DNA from: Enterococcus plantarum
Lineage (GTDB): Bacteria; Bacillota; Bacilli; Lactobacillales; Enterococcaceae
Length of the DNA stretch: 64,000 bases
Direction: 5' to 3'
Assembly (NCBI RefSeq): GCF_001730295.1
Contig: NZ_MIKA01000007.1
Span: 1 to 64,000, forward strand
Of this stretch, positions 45,824 through 54,956 are shown piece by piece; the first letter of the stretch is position 1; each line of letters opens with the position of its first letter. The notes beneath the pieces are model-generated. The model did not search any database, was not told the DNA's origin, and saw only the letters and a program-made list of their open reading frames with translations. Made by a program: the position numbers and the translations under genes.

Positions 45824-46786
45824 TTAATACCCTTGATGTAAGGTTATTTCATTTTTAGCTAGTGTCCCATCTTTTAGAAATTGAGTAAGATTTTGACTAA
45901 AAATCTTTAATAGTTTTGTTTTGAATTCAGGTGTTAAACCAGAGATATGTGGCGTAATCAAAACATTGTCCATGTCCCATAACGGACTATCTGAAGGCAA
46001 CGGTTCCTCTTCAAAAACATCTAGAGCAGCAAATCGTAACTGTTCTGTGTTTAGTGCATGAATCAAATCATTGGTATTAACAGAAGGTCCCCGTCCAACA
46101 TTTACAAAGACGGTTCCGCGTTTCATTGCCAAAAACATTCGCTCATTGTACATTTGATAAGTATCTTCGGTCAGAGGAAGAATGTTCACGACGATATCCA
46201 TTTCATTCACGATGCGGCTCATATTTGTATGAGAATAGCATTCGATAAAACCATTCGTTACATGACCAGAAGTGTTCACACCGTAAGTTTGAATACCTAA
46301 GCCTTTTGCAAAGCTAGCAAGCTGTTGACCGATATGGCCAGTGCCGACAATTAGCATTTTTTGCATGGACAATTGTTTATAGGAAATAGTCTCTCTTGTC
46401 CATTCTTTATTTGCTTGATTGTTGATACTAGTACGAATACCTCTAAACTCAGCTAGTAGAACACCTAAAACATGTTCTGTAATTGAAATGCTATGAATTC
46501 CGCTAGCGTTAGACAGTAAGATACCTTTTTCAGAAAAGCGATCTAAATCATATGTATCCACACCAGCAGAAATAGATTGAACCCACTTTAAGTGGCTTGT
46601 TTCAGAATTCAATAAACGCTGACCTAAATTTTTGTCCCAACCTAACATGATCTCGATATCATCTTCAATCACTTGTGGTGATTCTCTTGTAGCATCAATA
46701 ACAATATAATCAGGAGCACTTTGTCTGATTGTTTCAACTTGTCCTGTTTTCATCTGTTCATTTAGATAGATGACTGGTTGTCCCAT
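45824..46786 (-). CDS. D-isomer 2-hydroxyacid dehydrogenase family protein
   Basis: A 320-aa NAD(P)-dependent dehydrogenase with the Rossmann motif GTGHIGQQLASF (about residue 137), the catalytic Arg in VNVGRGPSV, the Glu in DVFEEEPLP and the His in TPHISG. Closest in feel to the putative glyoxylate/hydroxypyruvate reductases of lactic acid bacteria; the substrate is not certain. ATG 46786 has a GAGGGGGA site; an in-frame ATG at 46831 has none. Confidence 0.88.
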   Translation of the reverse strand: MGQPVIYLNEQMKTGQVETIRQSAPDYIVIDATRESPQVIEDDIEIMLGWDKNLGQRLLNSETSHLKWVQSISAGVDTYDLDRFSEKGILLSNASGIHSISITEHVLGVLLAEFRGIRTSINNQANKEWTRETISYKQLSMQKMLIVGTGHIGQQLASFAKGLGIQTYGVNTSGHVTNGFIECYSHTNMSRIVNEMDIVVNILPLTEDTYQMYNERMFLAMKRGTVFVNVGRGPSVNTNDLIHALNTEQLRFAALDVFEEEPLPSDSPLWDMDNVLITPHISGLTPEFKTKLLKIFSQNLTQFLKDGTLAKNEITLHQGY

Positions 46787-46884
46787 GTTGATTCCCCCTC
46801 GCTCATTCATTGTAACAAAAAAGCCCTTCAAACAAAAAAAGATTGAACTATTGCAAGTAACAATCTTTTTTCCACCTACATAAA

Positions 46885-47982
46885 TTATCTTTTTTCGCCA
46901 CGAGCATATGCTGCTGCAAGACTATCAACTTCTTTTTTCAACTTATCAACCATGATTTCTTCCGGAACTGTTCGAATGATCTTTCCTTTTTTGAAAAGCA
47001 TCTCTTTCCCGTTTCCACCAGCTATTCCAATATCAGCTTCTCGTGCTTCACCAGGTCCGTTAACGGCACAACCTAAAACCGCAACGTTGATTGGTGCCTT
47101 GATTTTTTCGATATATTCTTCGATCTCATTCGCAATTGGAATCAAATCAATTGCGATGCGTCCGCAAGTAGGACAAGAAATCAACGTAGCCGCGTTAATT
47201 GCTAAGCCAAATGCTTTCAAGACTTCTTTAGCCACTTTGATTTCTTCTACAGGATCAGCAGATAATGATACACGACAAGTATTTCCAATACCTAAAGACA
47301 GTAGACAGTAGAGCACCAAGTCCAGCTGCAGATTTTATTCCACCAGAAAATTTGGTCCCTGCTTCAGTGATTCCTAAGTGTAGTGGATAATCAAATGTTT
47401 GCCCAGCCAGAGTATAAGCTTCAATGGCTAACTGAACATCACTTGCTTTTAATGAAACAATAATATCGTAAAAATCCAAATCTTCAAGTATTTTTATATG
47501 CTCAACAGCACTAGCGACCATCGCTTCAGCGGTAGGATAACCATATTGTTGCAAGAAATTTTTTTCAAGAGAACCCGCGTTAACACCGATCCTGATTGGG
47601 ACACCTTTAGATTTACATGCAGTGACAACTTTTTCTACACGATCTTTGCGTCCGATATTTCCAGGATTGATTCTAATTTTATCAACACCTTGTTCAATCG
47701 CTTTTAAGGCTAAACGATAGTCAAAATGAATGTCAGCAACTAAAGGAATCGATATCTGACTTTTGATAGCACCGATTGCTTCTGCCGCGGCTTCATCTGG
47801 TACTGCCACCCGAACAACTTGACAGTCAGCTTCTTCTAAACGCTTGATCTGGGCTACAGTACCATCATGTCATGTGTTTTAGTTGTACACATACTTTGAA
47901 TAAATAATTCGTCAGTTCCACCAATGGTTATGTCTCCAACCTTAACGTGACGTGTGTTTTTACGATGAGTCAAGTCTGCCAT
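46885..47982 (-). pseudogene. ispG: ispG (gcpE), 4-hydroxy-3-methylbut-2-enyl-diphosphate synthase, frameshifted
   Basis: The MEP-pathway Fe-S enzyme, about 365 codons when pieced together. It starts at ATG 47982 (AAGGAGAG site; reads ADLTHRKNTRHVKVGD) and ends at 46885 ([10 protein letters not shown]). Two lesions break it. Near 47866-47871 one base is missing, where THD meets DGTVAQIKR. At 47297-47310 a 7-bp tandem duplication (GACAGTA twice on + strand) splits GLGALLS from LGIGNT. The remaining sequence is well conserved, including cysteines in CPTCGR and [14 protein letters not shown]. The lesions sum to +6, but the 190-codon middle is out of frame. Inactivation looks recent; a sequencing artefact at either site cannot be excluded. 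Confidence 0.9.
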
Positions 47983-48099
47983 AATGATTCTCTCCTTACT
48001 ACTGCTCTATTATATTGCGGATTAACCAGTATTATTCATCATTTATTTTATCATGTATCCACACACCAGTGAGAGTAAGAAGATGTATCTGATTTAACA

Positions 48100-48912
48100 T
48101 TAAGCTAAGGGTGGTTCTTGACGTGTTTCATTACGCGTAGCAAAGAAAAAGACTACCAAAGAAACGAAGACAATCAAAAAGCTATCGTCGAAAGAACGGT
48201 TAATAAAATGTAGAATACTACTGGCAATCACAGGAAGTGTAGCGCAATAGGTTGAAATCTTTAGACAATCTAAAAAACGTAGTTTGTACAAGCGAATCTT
48301 ACTATAAAGATTTGCACCGATTGTGATCATAAGCAAATTAAAAATCAAGTTAAGAAATGTAGGATATAAAGTAAAGACAAACACAATTAGTTTAATCCAA
48401 AAAGGAAAACTAGCTCCATCTAAAGATTCTTTCAAATCTTTACTGTTTAAACCATCTAAGGTCCCTTTGGAATAAGGAATTTCAAATTGATTAGCACCCA
48501 GTAACGAATCTGCAGCGCCTAATTTAGGGAAAGCCACAACAAATTCATCCTGCAACAATCCTAAACCAACAGCAGTGCCGACGGAATCAGCAGTGACATC
48601 GTTAAGTGATCGTTTCCCTTCAGGATCAAAGGTAAAAATGATGGAGTTTGTTTGATAAATGAATCCTTCAGTTTTGCTAGCTGTTTTTAGTTTTCCATCA
48701 GTGATAGTGAAATCTGGTAACTTTGAAGCAATTTTTTGACCATCACTTTTGATATCTTGCATTATAGAAAAAAGTTGTTTGGTTATTGGAAGAGCAAGGA
48801 TAGTGCTTAAAAAAACAACATATAAAATGACTTTCCAAAAGGGCATTTTTTTAGCCTGATGGAGATGCGTTAACTGAAATAATGACTGTTTAAAAAGGAT
48901 AAATGAGTTCAT
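48100..48912 (-). CDS. DUF1189 family membrane protein
   Basis: A 270-aa protein with one N-terminal helix (about 25-47), an extracytoplasmic domain (about 50-165) and three C-terminal helices (about 172-265). This matches DUF1189, sometimes labelled MalA, whose role is not known. It is a single gene; the ispG pseudogene lies downstream on the same strand about 120 bp away. The start has a GGAGAG site. Confidence 0.82.
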   Translation of the reverse strand: MNSFILFKQSLFQLTHLHQAKKMPFWKVILYVVFLSTILALPITKQLFSIMQDIKSDGQKIASKLPDFTITDGKLKTASKTEGFIYQTNSIIFTFDPEGKRSLNDVTADSVGTAVGLGLLQDEFVVAFPKLGAADSLLGANQFEIPYSKGTLDGLNSKDLKESLDGASFPFWIKLIVFVFTLYPTFLNLIFNLLMITIGANLYSKIRLYKLRFLDCLKISTYCATLPVIASSILHFINRSFDDSFLIVFVSLVVFFFATRNETRQEPPLA

Positions 48913-49031
48913 AGATTCTCTCCTGACTTGAAATTGAGTATACTCGTCATTTTAAAGGAGATAACTGTTAAATACAAGTTTTGCCCAAAATTTGTAAGCA
49001 ATTACTTTGAAGGTTACCATAAAATCTGTTA

Positions 49032-49040
49032 TGCTATAAT
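49032..49040 (+). promoter_or_regulatory. Extended -10 promoter of sodA
   Basis: TGCTATAAT (49032-49040) gives a leader of about 35 nt. Confidence 0.6.
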
Positions 49041-49080
49041 TGTATGAAACATTATACCTAATTAATGGAGGGAATTTTTT

Positions 49081-49689
49081 ATGACTTACACGTTACCAGA
49101 TTTACCTTATGCTTATGATGCATTAGAACCTTATATTGATGTAGAAACAATGCATCTACACCATGACAAACACCATAACACTTATGTGACGAATTTAAAT
49201 GCGGCAATCGAAAAGCACTCTGAACTTGGGACTAAATCTGTAGAAGAGTTGATTTCTGATATGGATAGTATTCCTGAAGATATTCGTACAGCTGTACGTA
49301 ATAATGGCGGTGGACATGCGAACCACTCATTCTTCTGGGAAATCATGGACCCTAACGCAGGCGGCGCACCAACTGGCGATATCAAAGAGGCTATTGATGC
49401 AGCATTCGGCAGCTTTGATAAATTAAAAGAAGAATTTAAAACAGCTGCTACTGGACGTTTTGGTTCTGGTTGGGCATGGTTAGTTCTAAATAACGGCAAA
49501 TTAGAAATTACGTCAACACCTAATCAAGATTCACCATTGATGGATGGCAAAACACCTGTCTTAGGTTTAGACGTTTGGGAACATGCTTACTACCTAAATT
49601 ATAAAAATGTACGTCCAGATTATATCGAAGCATTCTGGAACTTAGTAAACTGGGATGAAGTAAATAAACGCTTCGCTGCAGCTAAATAA
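49081..49689 (+). CDS. sodA: Superoxide dismutase (Mn/Fe type)
   Basis: Converts superoxide to O2 and H2O2. The 202-aa protein has the four metal ligands in HHDKHHNTY (His near 27), the NHSFFWE helix (His near 81), and the DVWEHAYY motif (Asp and His near 163-167). The GGAPTGDI and Gly/Gln context suggests a Mn-type enzyme as in E. faecalis. GGAGGG precedes the start. Confidence 0.97.
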   Translation: MTYTLPDLPYAYDALEPYIDVETMHLHHDKHHNTYVTNLNAAIEKHSELGTKSVEELISDMDSIPEDIRTAVRNNGGGHANHSFFWEIMDPNAGGAPTGDIKEAIDAAFGSFDKLKEEFKTAATGRFGSGWAWLVLNNGKLEITSTPNQDSPLMDGKTPVLGLDVWEHAYYLNYKNVRPDYIEAFWNLVNWDEVNKRFAAAK

Positions 49690-49721
49690 TCTGAAAAAAA
49701 TAGAATTTTTAGAAAATTTTT

Positions 49722-49757
49722 GAGGAAAACAGTAAATTACACTGTTTTCCTCTTTTT
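49722..49757 (+). terminator. Terminator after sodA
   Basis: GAGGAAAACAGT (49722-49733) and ACTGTTTTCCTC (49741-49752) are perfect arms followed by TTTTT. Confidence 0.92.
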
Positions 49758-49819
49758 GTTTATGGCATACTAATACTTAGGAATAAAAATACAGAAAGCA
49801 CTGTGTAAAGGAGTTTATA

Positions 49820-50794
49820 ATGAATATAACGATGCAAAAAGTTCATGGGTCAGAAAATGATTTCTTTTTATTAGATGAAACGCAATTGGAACGTTCCTTT
49901 ACAGATGAAGAAATCGAGAATTTACGCACTTATTTGTGTGATAGAGAGACTGGTTTACTCAATGGAGCAGACGGCTTATTACTTGTAGAAAGAGTAGTTA
50001 AAGGTGAATCATTAGCGAAGATGCGTGTAATCAATAGTGACGGTAGCGAAGCCAGTATGTGTGGTAACGGACTGCGCACAGTTGCAAGATATTTAGCCGA
50101 AAAATACAACAAAACATCGTTCACTGTAGAAACGATGTTTGCAGATCTTAAAGTAAGACAAGCGCCTAATTTAGCTGCTCAAGTGGCAACATATCAAGTG
50201 GAGATTTCTCCTGTTCGCTTTGAAGCAGAAGCAATTCCGATGCATACTAAAAATAATACGATCATTGATGAAGTGATCCCAGAATTATCTAGTGAGCTGA
50301 GATTTTCAGTCGTAGCAGTTCCCAATCCTCATTTGATAGCGTTTGTAGATCACAAAACGCTTATGGGAACAGAATTTGAACGAATTGCAACCTATGTAAA
50401 TGGCGAAAATCCAATTTTTCCAGATGGTGTTAATGTAAGTTTTGTAGAAATAGTAGGAAAAAACGAGCTATTTGTTCGGACCTTCGAACGTGGCGTTGGC
50501 TTTACCAGTGCGTGTGGAACTGCCATGTGTGCCAGTAGTTTGATGTATGTATTGTTAAATAATGGTGAATTTAATGAAACAATCACCGTCAAAAATACGG
50601 GTGGCATGGTAAAAACAGTGGTGCATGAAGATGATTCAGATGGATATTGGATGGAATTAATTGGCAATGCAACAATTACTCATTTGATATCTGGCACTTT
50701 AACAGACTTTACCAAAGGTCACTTTGAAAAAGCAATGATTAAAGAAACTACTGAACAAGCAGACTATATAGAATTTTTAGCATCAATAAAGTAA
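49820..50794 (+). CDS. dapF: Diaminopimelate epimerase
   Basis: Interconverts LL- and meso-diaminopimelate on the way to lysine. The 324-aa two-domain enzyme has both catalytic cysteine motifs: MCGNGLRTVARY (about residue 78) and SACGTAMCAS (about 234). It is longer than the usual ~275 aa, mostly from a C-terminal extension (TDFTKGHFEKAMIKETTEQ onward). An AAGGAG site precedes the ATG. In enterococci with Lys-type peptidoglycan its role is lysine synthesis. Confidence 0.92.
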   Translation: MNITMQKVHGSENDFFLLDETQLERSFTDEEIENLRTYLCDRETGLLNGADGLLLVERVVKGESLAKMRVINSDGSEASMCGNGLRTVARYLAEKYNKTSFTVETMFADLKVRQAPNLAAQVATYQVEISPVRFEAEAIPMHTKNNTIIDEVIPELSSELRFSVVAVPNPHLIAFVDHKTLMGTEFERIATYVNGENPIFPDGVNVSFVEIVGKNELFVRTFERGVGFTSACGTAMCASSLMYVLLNNGEFNETITVKNTGGMVKTVVHEDDSDGYWMELIGNATITHLISGTLTDFTKGHFEKAMIKETTEQADYIEFLASIK

Positions 50795-50878
50795 ATGAAC
50801 TGCAGATATTTGGGATTGGTATGCCTAAAATATCCTAACAAAAGAAGTGGAACAGGTATCGTTAAAAGGGGTGTAAAG

Positions 50879-51694
50879 GTGATAAAAAGTAATAGGGTTG
50901 GGAAAGGTATTTACATAATTGTCATTCTTATTTCAATTAGTATTTGTCTTTTAGGAATTAGATCGAATGGTAAAAAGGAACAGCAACGAAAAATCGAGCA
51001 TATAAAATCAACGTTAAAAGATGAAACGGTAAAAATCAACCAGCTAACTAAACAAATTAGTCAATTTTATCAAAACGATCAGGAAGAATTTTTAGCAGAT
51101 CGAATCAAGGAAGATGAACTAAAGGATATTCAACTAAATATTAATACCTTGAAGACTGAAGCGGACGATTTTGGTGTAGAAAAGAAAGATTTTACTGCAG
51201 ATACTTCCGAAGTAAGGCAAGCAAAAGAAGAATTAGTAGCTAAAATAGAAGATATCAAAAATAAAAAAAACATTCAAAACCAAGTGACTGCTTTATTAAT
51301 GCAAAAGCCGACTAACTGGGCAGCAAATAATGAAGAAGCGATCATAAAGGAAAGTACAACGGCAGAAAAGATTTTAAAGATACGGCATAGTGTTTCTAAA
51401 GCTGAAACGCAATGGAACCAAGCGATCATATCTTTGTTAGATGAAATGGATGCACAAGTCAAACAATATAAGGATATAGAACAATCCATTGATATGATGG
51501 AGCAAGATGGTGTGTTGACGAGTAACGCAACGATCGAAAATGTTATTCTTATTTTTAATCAATTGCCTCAGATAAAAAATGAAACATTAAAAAAAGACTT
51601 GTCAGACAAATTAGATGTAATCGATACTCTGCTAGAAAAAGAAGAAACTACAGAATCCCTAGAGGAACAAGAAGAAGTTCTAGGAAGTGAATAA
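50879..51694 (+). CDS. Unknown coiled-coil protein with N-terminal membrane anchor
   Basis: A 271-aa protein with one N-terminal transmembrane helix (about residues 9-28, IYIIVILISISICLLGI) and an acidic, Lys/Glu/Gln-rich helical body predicted as coiled coil. It ends in a Glu-rich tail. GTG 50879 is taken as the start because AAAAGGGG lies 7 bp upstream; the longer frame from 50795 begins directly after the dapF stop with no clear site. It is a bitopic protein with an outside coiled coil. It lies between dapF and the exopolysaccharide cluster; any link to the latter is inference. Confidence 0.7.
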   Translation: MIKSNRVGKGIYIIVILISISICLLGIRSNGKKEQQRKIEHIKSTLKDETVKINQLTKQISQFYQNDQEEFLADRIKEDELKDIQLNINTLKTEADDFGVEKKDFTADTSEVRQAKEELVAKIEDIKNKKNIQNQVTALLMQKPTNWAANNEEAIIKESTTAEKILKIRHSVSKAETQWNQAIISLLDEMDAQVKQYKDIEQSIDMMEQDGVLTSNATIENVILIFNQLPQIKNETLKKDLSDKLDVIDTLLEKEETTESLEEQEEVLGSE

Positions 51695-51743
51695 CCGTGA
51701 TATTAAAGTAATTTTATAATTTTATAATTTAAAAATATAATCT

Positions 51744-51777
51744 ATCAATTATTTCAACAAATGCTGAAATAATTGAT
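51744..51777 (+). promoter_or_regulatory. Perfect 13-bp inverted repeat upstream of the exopolysaccharide promoter
   Basis: ATCAATTATTTCA (51744-51756) and TGAAATAATTGAT (51765-51777) with an 8-nt loop, 21 bp before the -35. No T run follows, so it may be an operator rather than a terminator. Confidence 0.55.
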
Positions 51778-51798
51778 AATGATTCTTCGTGAATAACC

Positions 51799-51827
51799 TT
51801 GTACTTGATTCAGCTAGAATTTATAAT
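51799..51827 (+). promoter_or_regulatory. Promoter of the exopolysaccharide cluster
   Basis: TTGTAC (51799-51804), 17 bp, TATAAT (51822-51827), 29 bp before the first cluster gene. Confidence 0.75.
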
Positions 51828-51856
51828 TATTTGTATGTAGTTAATTGGAGGAAAAA

Positions 51857-52678
51857 ATGGAAGAGACAATCAGTTTACAGGAATTAATTGGAGTATTAAA
51901 AAAACGTATTGGCTTAATCATTATCAGTATGTTTTTGGGATTAGGTGTTGCTGGAATATTGACTTACTTTGTCATCACGCCAAAGTATAGTTCTCAAGCG
52001 CAATTAATCGTTCGATTACCGCAAAATGAAACAACGAATGTCAATGATATAAATGGAAACCTACAAATGATCAACACGTATAAAGATTTGATCAAAAGTG
52101 ATACCGTAATGACCGAAGTACAACAAAGGATGAAAACAGAGCATCAAAATGATTTATCTGTCGAAGAATTAAAAGCAAGTATTTCAGTAAATCAATCACA
52201 AAATTCACAGATGTTTTCGATTGTTTCTAAAGTAACGGATCCAATCGTGGCCCAAAATATAGCGAATCAGACTGCTTTAGTTTTCCAAGAGCAGGCTAAA
52301 GATATGCTAAATGTTGATAAAATTACGATTATATCAGCAGCAATAGCGAATGTAAAGCCTGTCTCGCCAAACGATAAAATCAACTTGATCATCGGGTTAG
52401 CTCTGGGTATTATGTTCGGAATAGCGTTAGCCTTCATTTTAGAATTATTTGATAAAACAATCAAAGATGACAGTTTTGTGGAAGATGAACTTGGTTTTAC
52501 AATACTAGGTGTAGTTCCAAATATGACGGCGAAAGAATTAAATGCGAAAGCAATTCGTACACCATCAAATTTAGGGATACCTTCAGTAGAGCCGCGAAAT
52601 CTTAATAGAGAGATACCAAAAGAGAACGCTAAACCAGATACTTCTGCCCCGGCACGCAGAAGTCGTCCGCGAGTTTAA
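51857..52678 (+). CDS. Wzz/CpsC-type polysaccharide chain-length regulator, BY-kinase activator
   Basis: A 273-aa polysaccharide copolymerase: two transmembrane helices (about residues 17-38 and 176-198) flanking an outside domain with the Wzz pattern PKYSSQAQLIV, and a Pro-rich motif in the second helix region. The cytoplasmic tail (about 200-273) is long and basic at its end (ARRSRPRV). It partners the tyrosine kinase just downstream. ATG 51857 has a TTGGAGGAA site; TTG 51845 overlaps it. Confidence 0.9.
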   Translation: MEETISLQELIGVLKKRIGLIIISMFLGLGVAGILTYFVITPKYSSQAQLIVRLPQNETTNVNDINGNLQMINTYKDLIKSDTVMTEVQQRMKTEHQNDLSVEELKASISVNQSQNSQMFSIVSKVTDPIVAQNIANQTALVFQEQAKDMLNVDKITIISAAIANVKPVSPNDKINLIIGLALGIMFGIALAFILELFDKTIKDDSFVEDELGFTILGVVPNMTAKELNAKAIRTPSNLGIPSVEPRNLNREIPKENAKPDTSAPARRSRPRV

Positions 52679-52689
52679 AGGAGTATAGA

Positions 52690-53391
52690 ATGACAAATAA
52701 AATAAGACCTCAAAAAAAACAGAAAACCAAAGCAGTAAGTTTGATTACTTTAGCCGATAAATCTTCACCGATTTCAGAGCAATATCGAACGGTTCGGACG
52801 AATATTCAATACGCTATGGTAGATAGAGATCTAAAAACATTAGTGATTACTTCATCAGGACCAAGCGAAGGGAAATCAACTACTTCAGCAAATTTAGCTA
52901 TCGTATTTGCCAATTCAGGCAAGCGCGTATTGTTAGTGGATGCTGATATGCGTAAGCCTACAGTTGCGAAAACTTTTTCATTAGATAATATCCGCGGATT
53001 GAGTACGTTGTTGGGAAGTCGTGAGACCGTATTACATCAGGTTGTTCAATCTTCAGGTGTAGATAATTTATTTTTGATGACAAGTGGACCTAAACCGCCG
53101 AATCCTTCAGAATTGTTGGATTCTAGACGAATGAAAGAATTGATGATGGAACTAAAACAACAATACGATTTAGTAATCTTTGATATGCCACCAGTCGTGG
53201 CTGTGACCGATGCCCAAATTGTAGCGTCAAAATCAGACGGCACCATTTTAGTTGTCCGTGAGAATGTCTCAAAAAGAGATTCTTTATTAAAGGCTAAAAG
53301 TTTATTAGAGATGGTAGACGCAAATATTCTGGGAGTTGTGTACAACGGATCTAAGAACGTAGCAGATCAAGGATATTATTATGGTTCGTAA
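52690..53391 (+). CDS. Bacterial tyrosine kinase CpsD-like
   Basis: A 233-aa BY-kinase: Walker A SGPSEGKSTTS (about residues 55-65), Walker A' LLVDADMRKPT, Walker B VIFDMPP and a short Tyr cluster GYYYGS at the C-terminus. It autophosphorylates on that cluster when bound to the CpsC-type partner and sets chain length and export. It starts 11 bp after that partner's stop with AAAGGAG. Confidence 0.93.
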   Translation: MTNKIRPQKKQKTKAVSLITLADKSSPISEQYRTVRTNIQYAMVDRDLKTLVITSSGPSEGKSTTSANLAIVFANSGKRVLLVDADMRKPTVAKTFSLDNIRGLSTLLGSRETVLHQVVQSSGVDNLFLMTSGPKPPNPSELLDSRRMKELMMELKQQYDLVIFDMPPVVAVTDAQIVASKSDGTILVVRENVSKRDSLLKAKSLLEMVDANILGVVYNGSKNVADQGYYYGS

Positions 53392-53417
53392 ATAGTAAGC
53401 AGGAAGGACATAAACCG

Positions 53418-54182
53418 ATGATTGATTTACATTGTCACATATTGCCAGGGATCGATGATGGGGCGAAAACGACTGAAGATGCAATGGATATGGCTAGAAT
53501 GGCTGTTAAGCAAGGCATTACCCATATACTTTGTACGCCTCATCATAACAATGGGAAATATGATAATCCTGCCGCTCAGGTCATTACTCATGTGGCTAAT
53601 TTGCAAAGAGAATTAGATCTTAGAGATATCCCGCTCACCTTATTTGAAGGTCAAGAAGTGAGGATTGGCGGGGACTTGTTAGATCAAATTAAGGCTAACG
53701 AAATCTTGTTTACAGACCTTGCTAATCGTTATATTTTGATTGAATTTCCTACTAATGATATTCCAGCCTATGCGGAACATTTATTTTTTGAATTGTTAAA
53801 AGCTGGTCATACGCCGGTCATCGTTCACCCAGAAAGAAACAGTAAATTTATTCAAGATCCCAACAGACTGTTGCCGTTTTTGGAGATGGGCGTATTGACC
53901 CAACTGACGGCACCAAGTTATGTTGGTGTTTTTGGAAAAAAAATCGAACGAACGGCGAAACAAATGGTTGCACATAACCTAGTCTATATGATGGCCTCTG
54001 ATGCACATAATATTAAAAAACGTGGCTTTTTTATGCAAAAAGCGTATGAGGCAATCGCTAAGGATGTGGGGGTCGAACATGTGGCAGCAATGCAGCAAAT
54101 GGCTAGAGATATCTTGAATGGGGATAGTGTGCAAAGACCAGAATTTAGGGAAATCAACTCTAAAAGGTTTGGGTTATTTTAG
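53418..54182 (+). CDS. CpsB/YwqE-type PHP tyrosine phosphatase
   Basis: A 254-aa PHP-domain protein starting with the metal motif DLHCHILPGIDDGAKT, followed by CTPHHN, EGQEVR and VHPERN, and SDAHN near residue 195: the manganese ligands of the CpsB family. It removes phosphate from the tyrosine kinase upstream. The Wzz-kinase-phosphatase order is typical of Lactobacillales clusters. A GGAAGGA site precedes ATG 53418. Confidence 0.94.
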   Translation: MIDLHCHILPGIDDGAKTTEDAMDMARMAVKQGITHILCTPHHNNGKYDNPAAQVITHVANLQRELDLRDIPLTLFEGQEVRIGGDLLDQIKANEILFTDLANRYILIEFPTNDIPAYAEHLFFELLKAGHTPVIVHPERNSKFIQDPNRLLPFLEMGVLTQLTAPSYVGVFGKKIERTAKQMVAHNLVYMMASDAHNIKKRGFFMQKAYEAIAKDVGVEHVAAMQQMARDILNGDSVQRPEFREINSKRFGLF

Positions 54183-54284
54183 GTAAGGTAAGTAAACAAT
54201 TGTTGGTACATAGGATTACATAATAGTTCTACAACATGAAAAAGTTATTGGTAGGTAGTATTTGCGTTAAAAGGAGTGGTCAAT

Positions 54285-54956
54285 TTGGAGGGAAAGTTTG
54301 TGGATGTTGGTAGACGTGTACAGAAAAAAAATGATTTTAAACATCAATCTTTATTTTTCAGACTGTTTAAAAGAATCGTGGATATTTTAGGTAGCGCGTG
54401 TGGCTTAATTTTATTAAGCCCAGTGTTTCTAGTTGTAGCGTTTCTAATAAGACTAGAAGATCCAAGCGGTCCAGTTGTCTTTTCACAAAAAAGAGTCGGC
54501 AAACAGGGGCGTTTATTCACCATGTACAAATTTCGTTCTATGTGTGTTGATGCAGAAGAACAGTTGCATGATTTAATTGAATTAAATGAAATCGAAGGCG
54601 CAATGTTCAAAATAAAAGAAGATCCCAGAGTGACCAAAATAGGAAAAAAAATTCGCAAGACAAGCATTGATGAACTACCTCAACTTTTGAATGTTTTAAA
54701 AGGCGAAATGTCTTTAGTTGGGCCCAGACCACCATTGCAAAGAGAAGTTGATGAATATAGTCAACGAGATATGCAACGCTTGAGTGTCAAACCTGGTTGT
54801 ACAGGATTATGGCAAATTAGAGGTAGGAATGATGTTCATTTTGATGATATGGTTGACTTCGATTTAGAGTACATTGAACAACAATCGATTTATAATGATT
54901 TTAAAATTATTTTACTAACGTTTAAAGTAATGTTTTTATCTAGAGGAGCCTATTGA
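54285..54956 (+). CDS. Priming sugar-phosphate transferase (undecaprenyl-phosphate; CpsE/WbaP-like)
   Basis: Transfers the first sugar-1-phosphate to undecaprenyl phosphate. A 223-aa short-form enzyme: one membrane helix (about residues 28-52), then the PHPT domain with VFSQKRVGKQGR, MYKFRSMCVDAE, TSIDELPQLLNVLKG and VGPRPPLQRE. TTG 54285 is the likely start (AAGGAG 8 bp upstream). It follows a 102-bp gap with no visible terminator. Sugar identity (Glc-P or Gal-P) cannot be read from sequence. Confidence 0.93.
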   Translation: MEGKFVDVGRRVQKKNDFKHQSLFFRLFKRIVDILGSACGLILLSPVFLVVAFLIRLEDPSGPVVFSQKRVGKQGRLFTMYKFRSMCVDAEEQLHDLIELNEIEGAMFKIKEDPRVTKIGKKIRKTSIDELPQLLNVLKGEMSLVGPRPPLQREVDEYSQRDMQRLSVKPGCTGLWQIRGRNDVHFDDMVDFDLEYIEQQSIYNDFKIILLTFKVMFLSRGAY

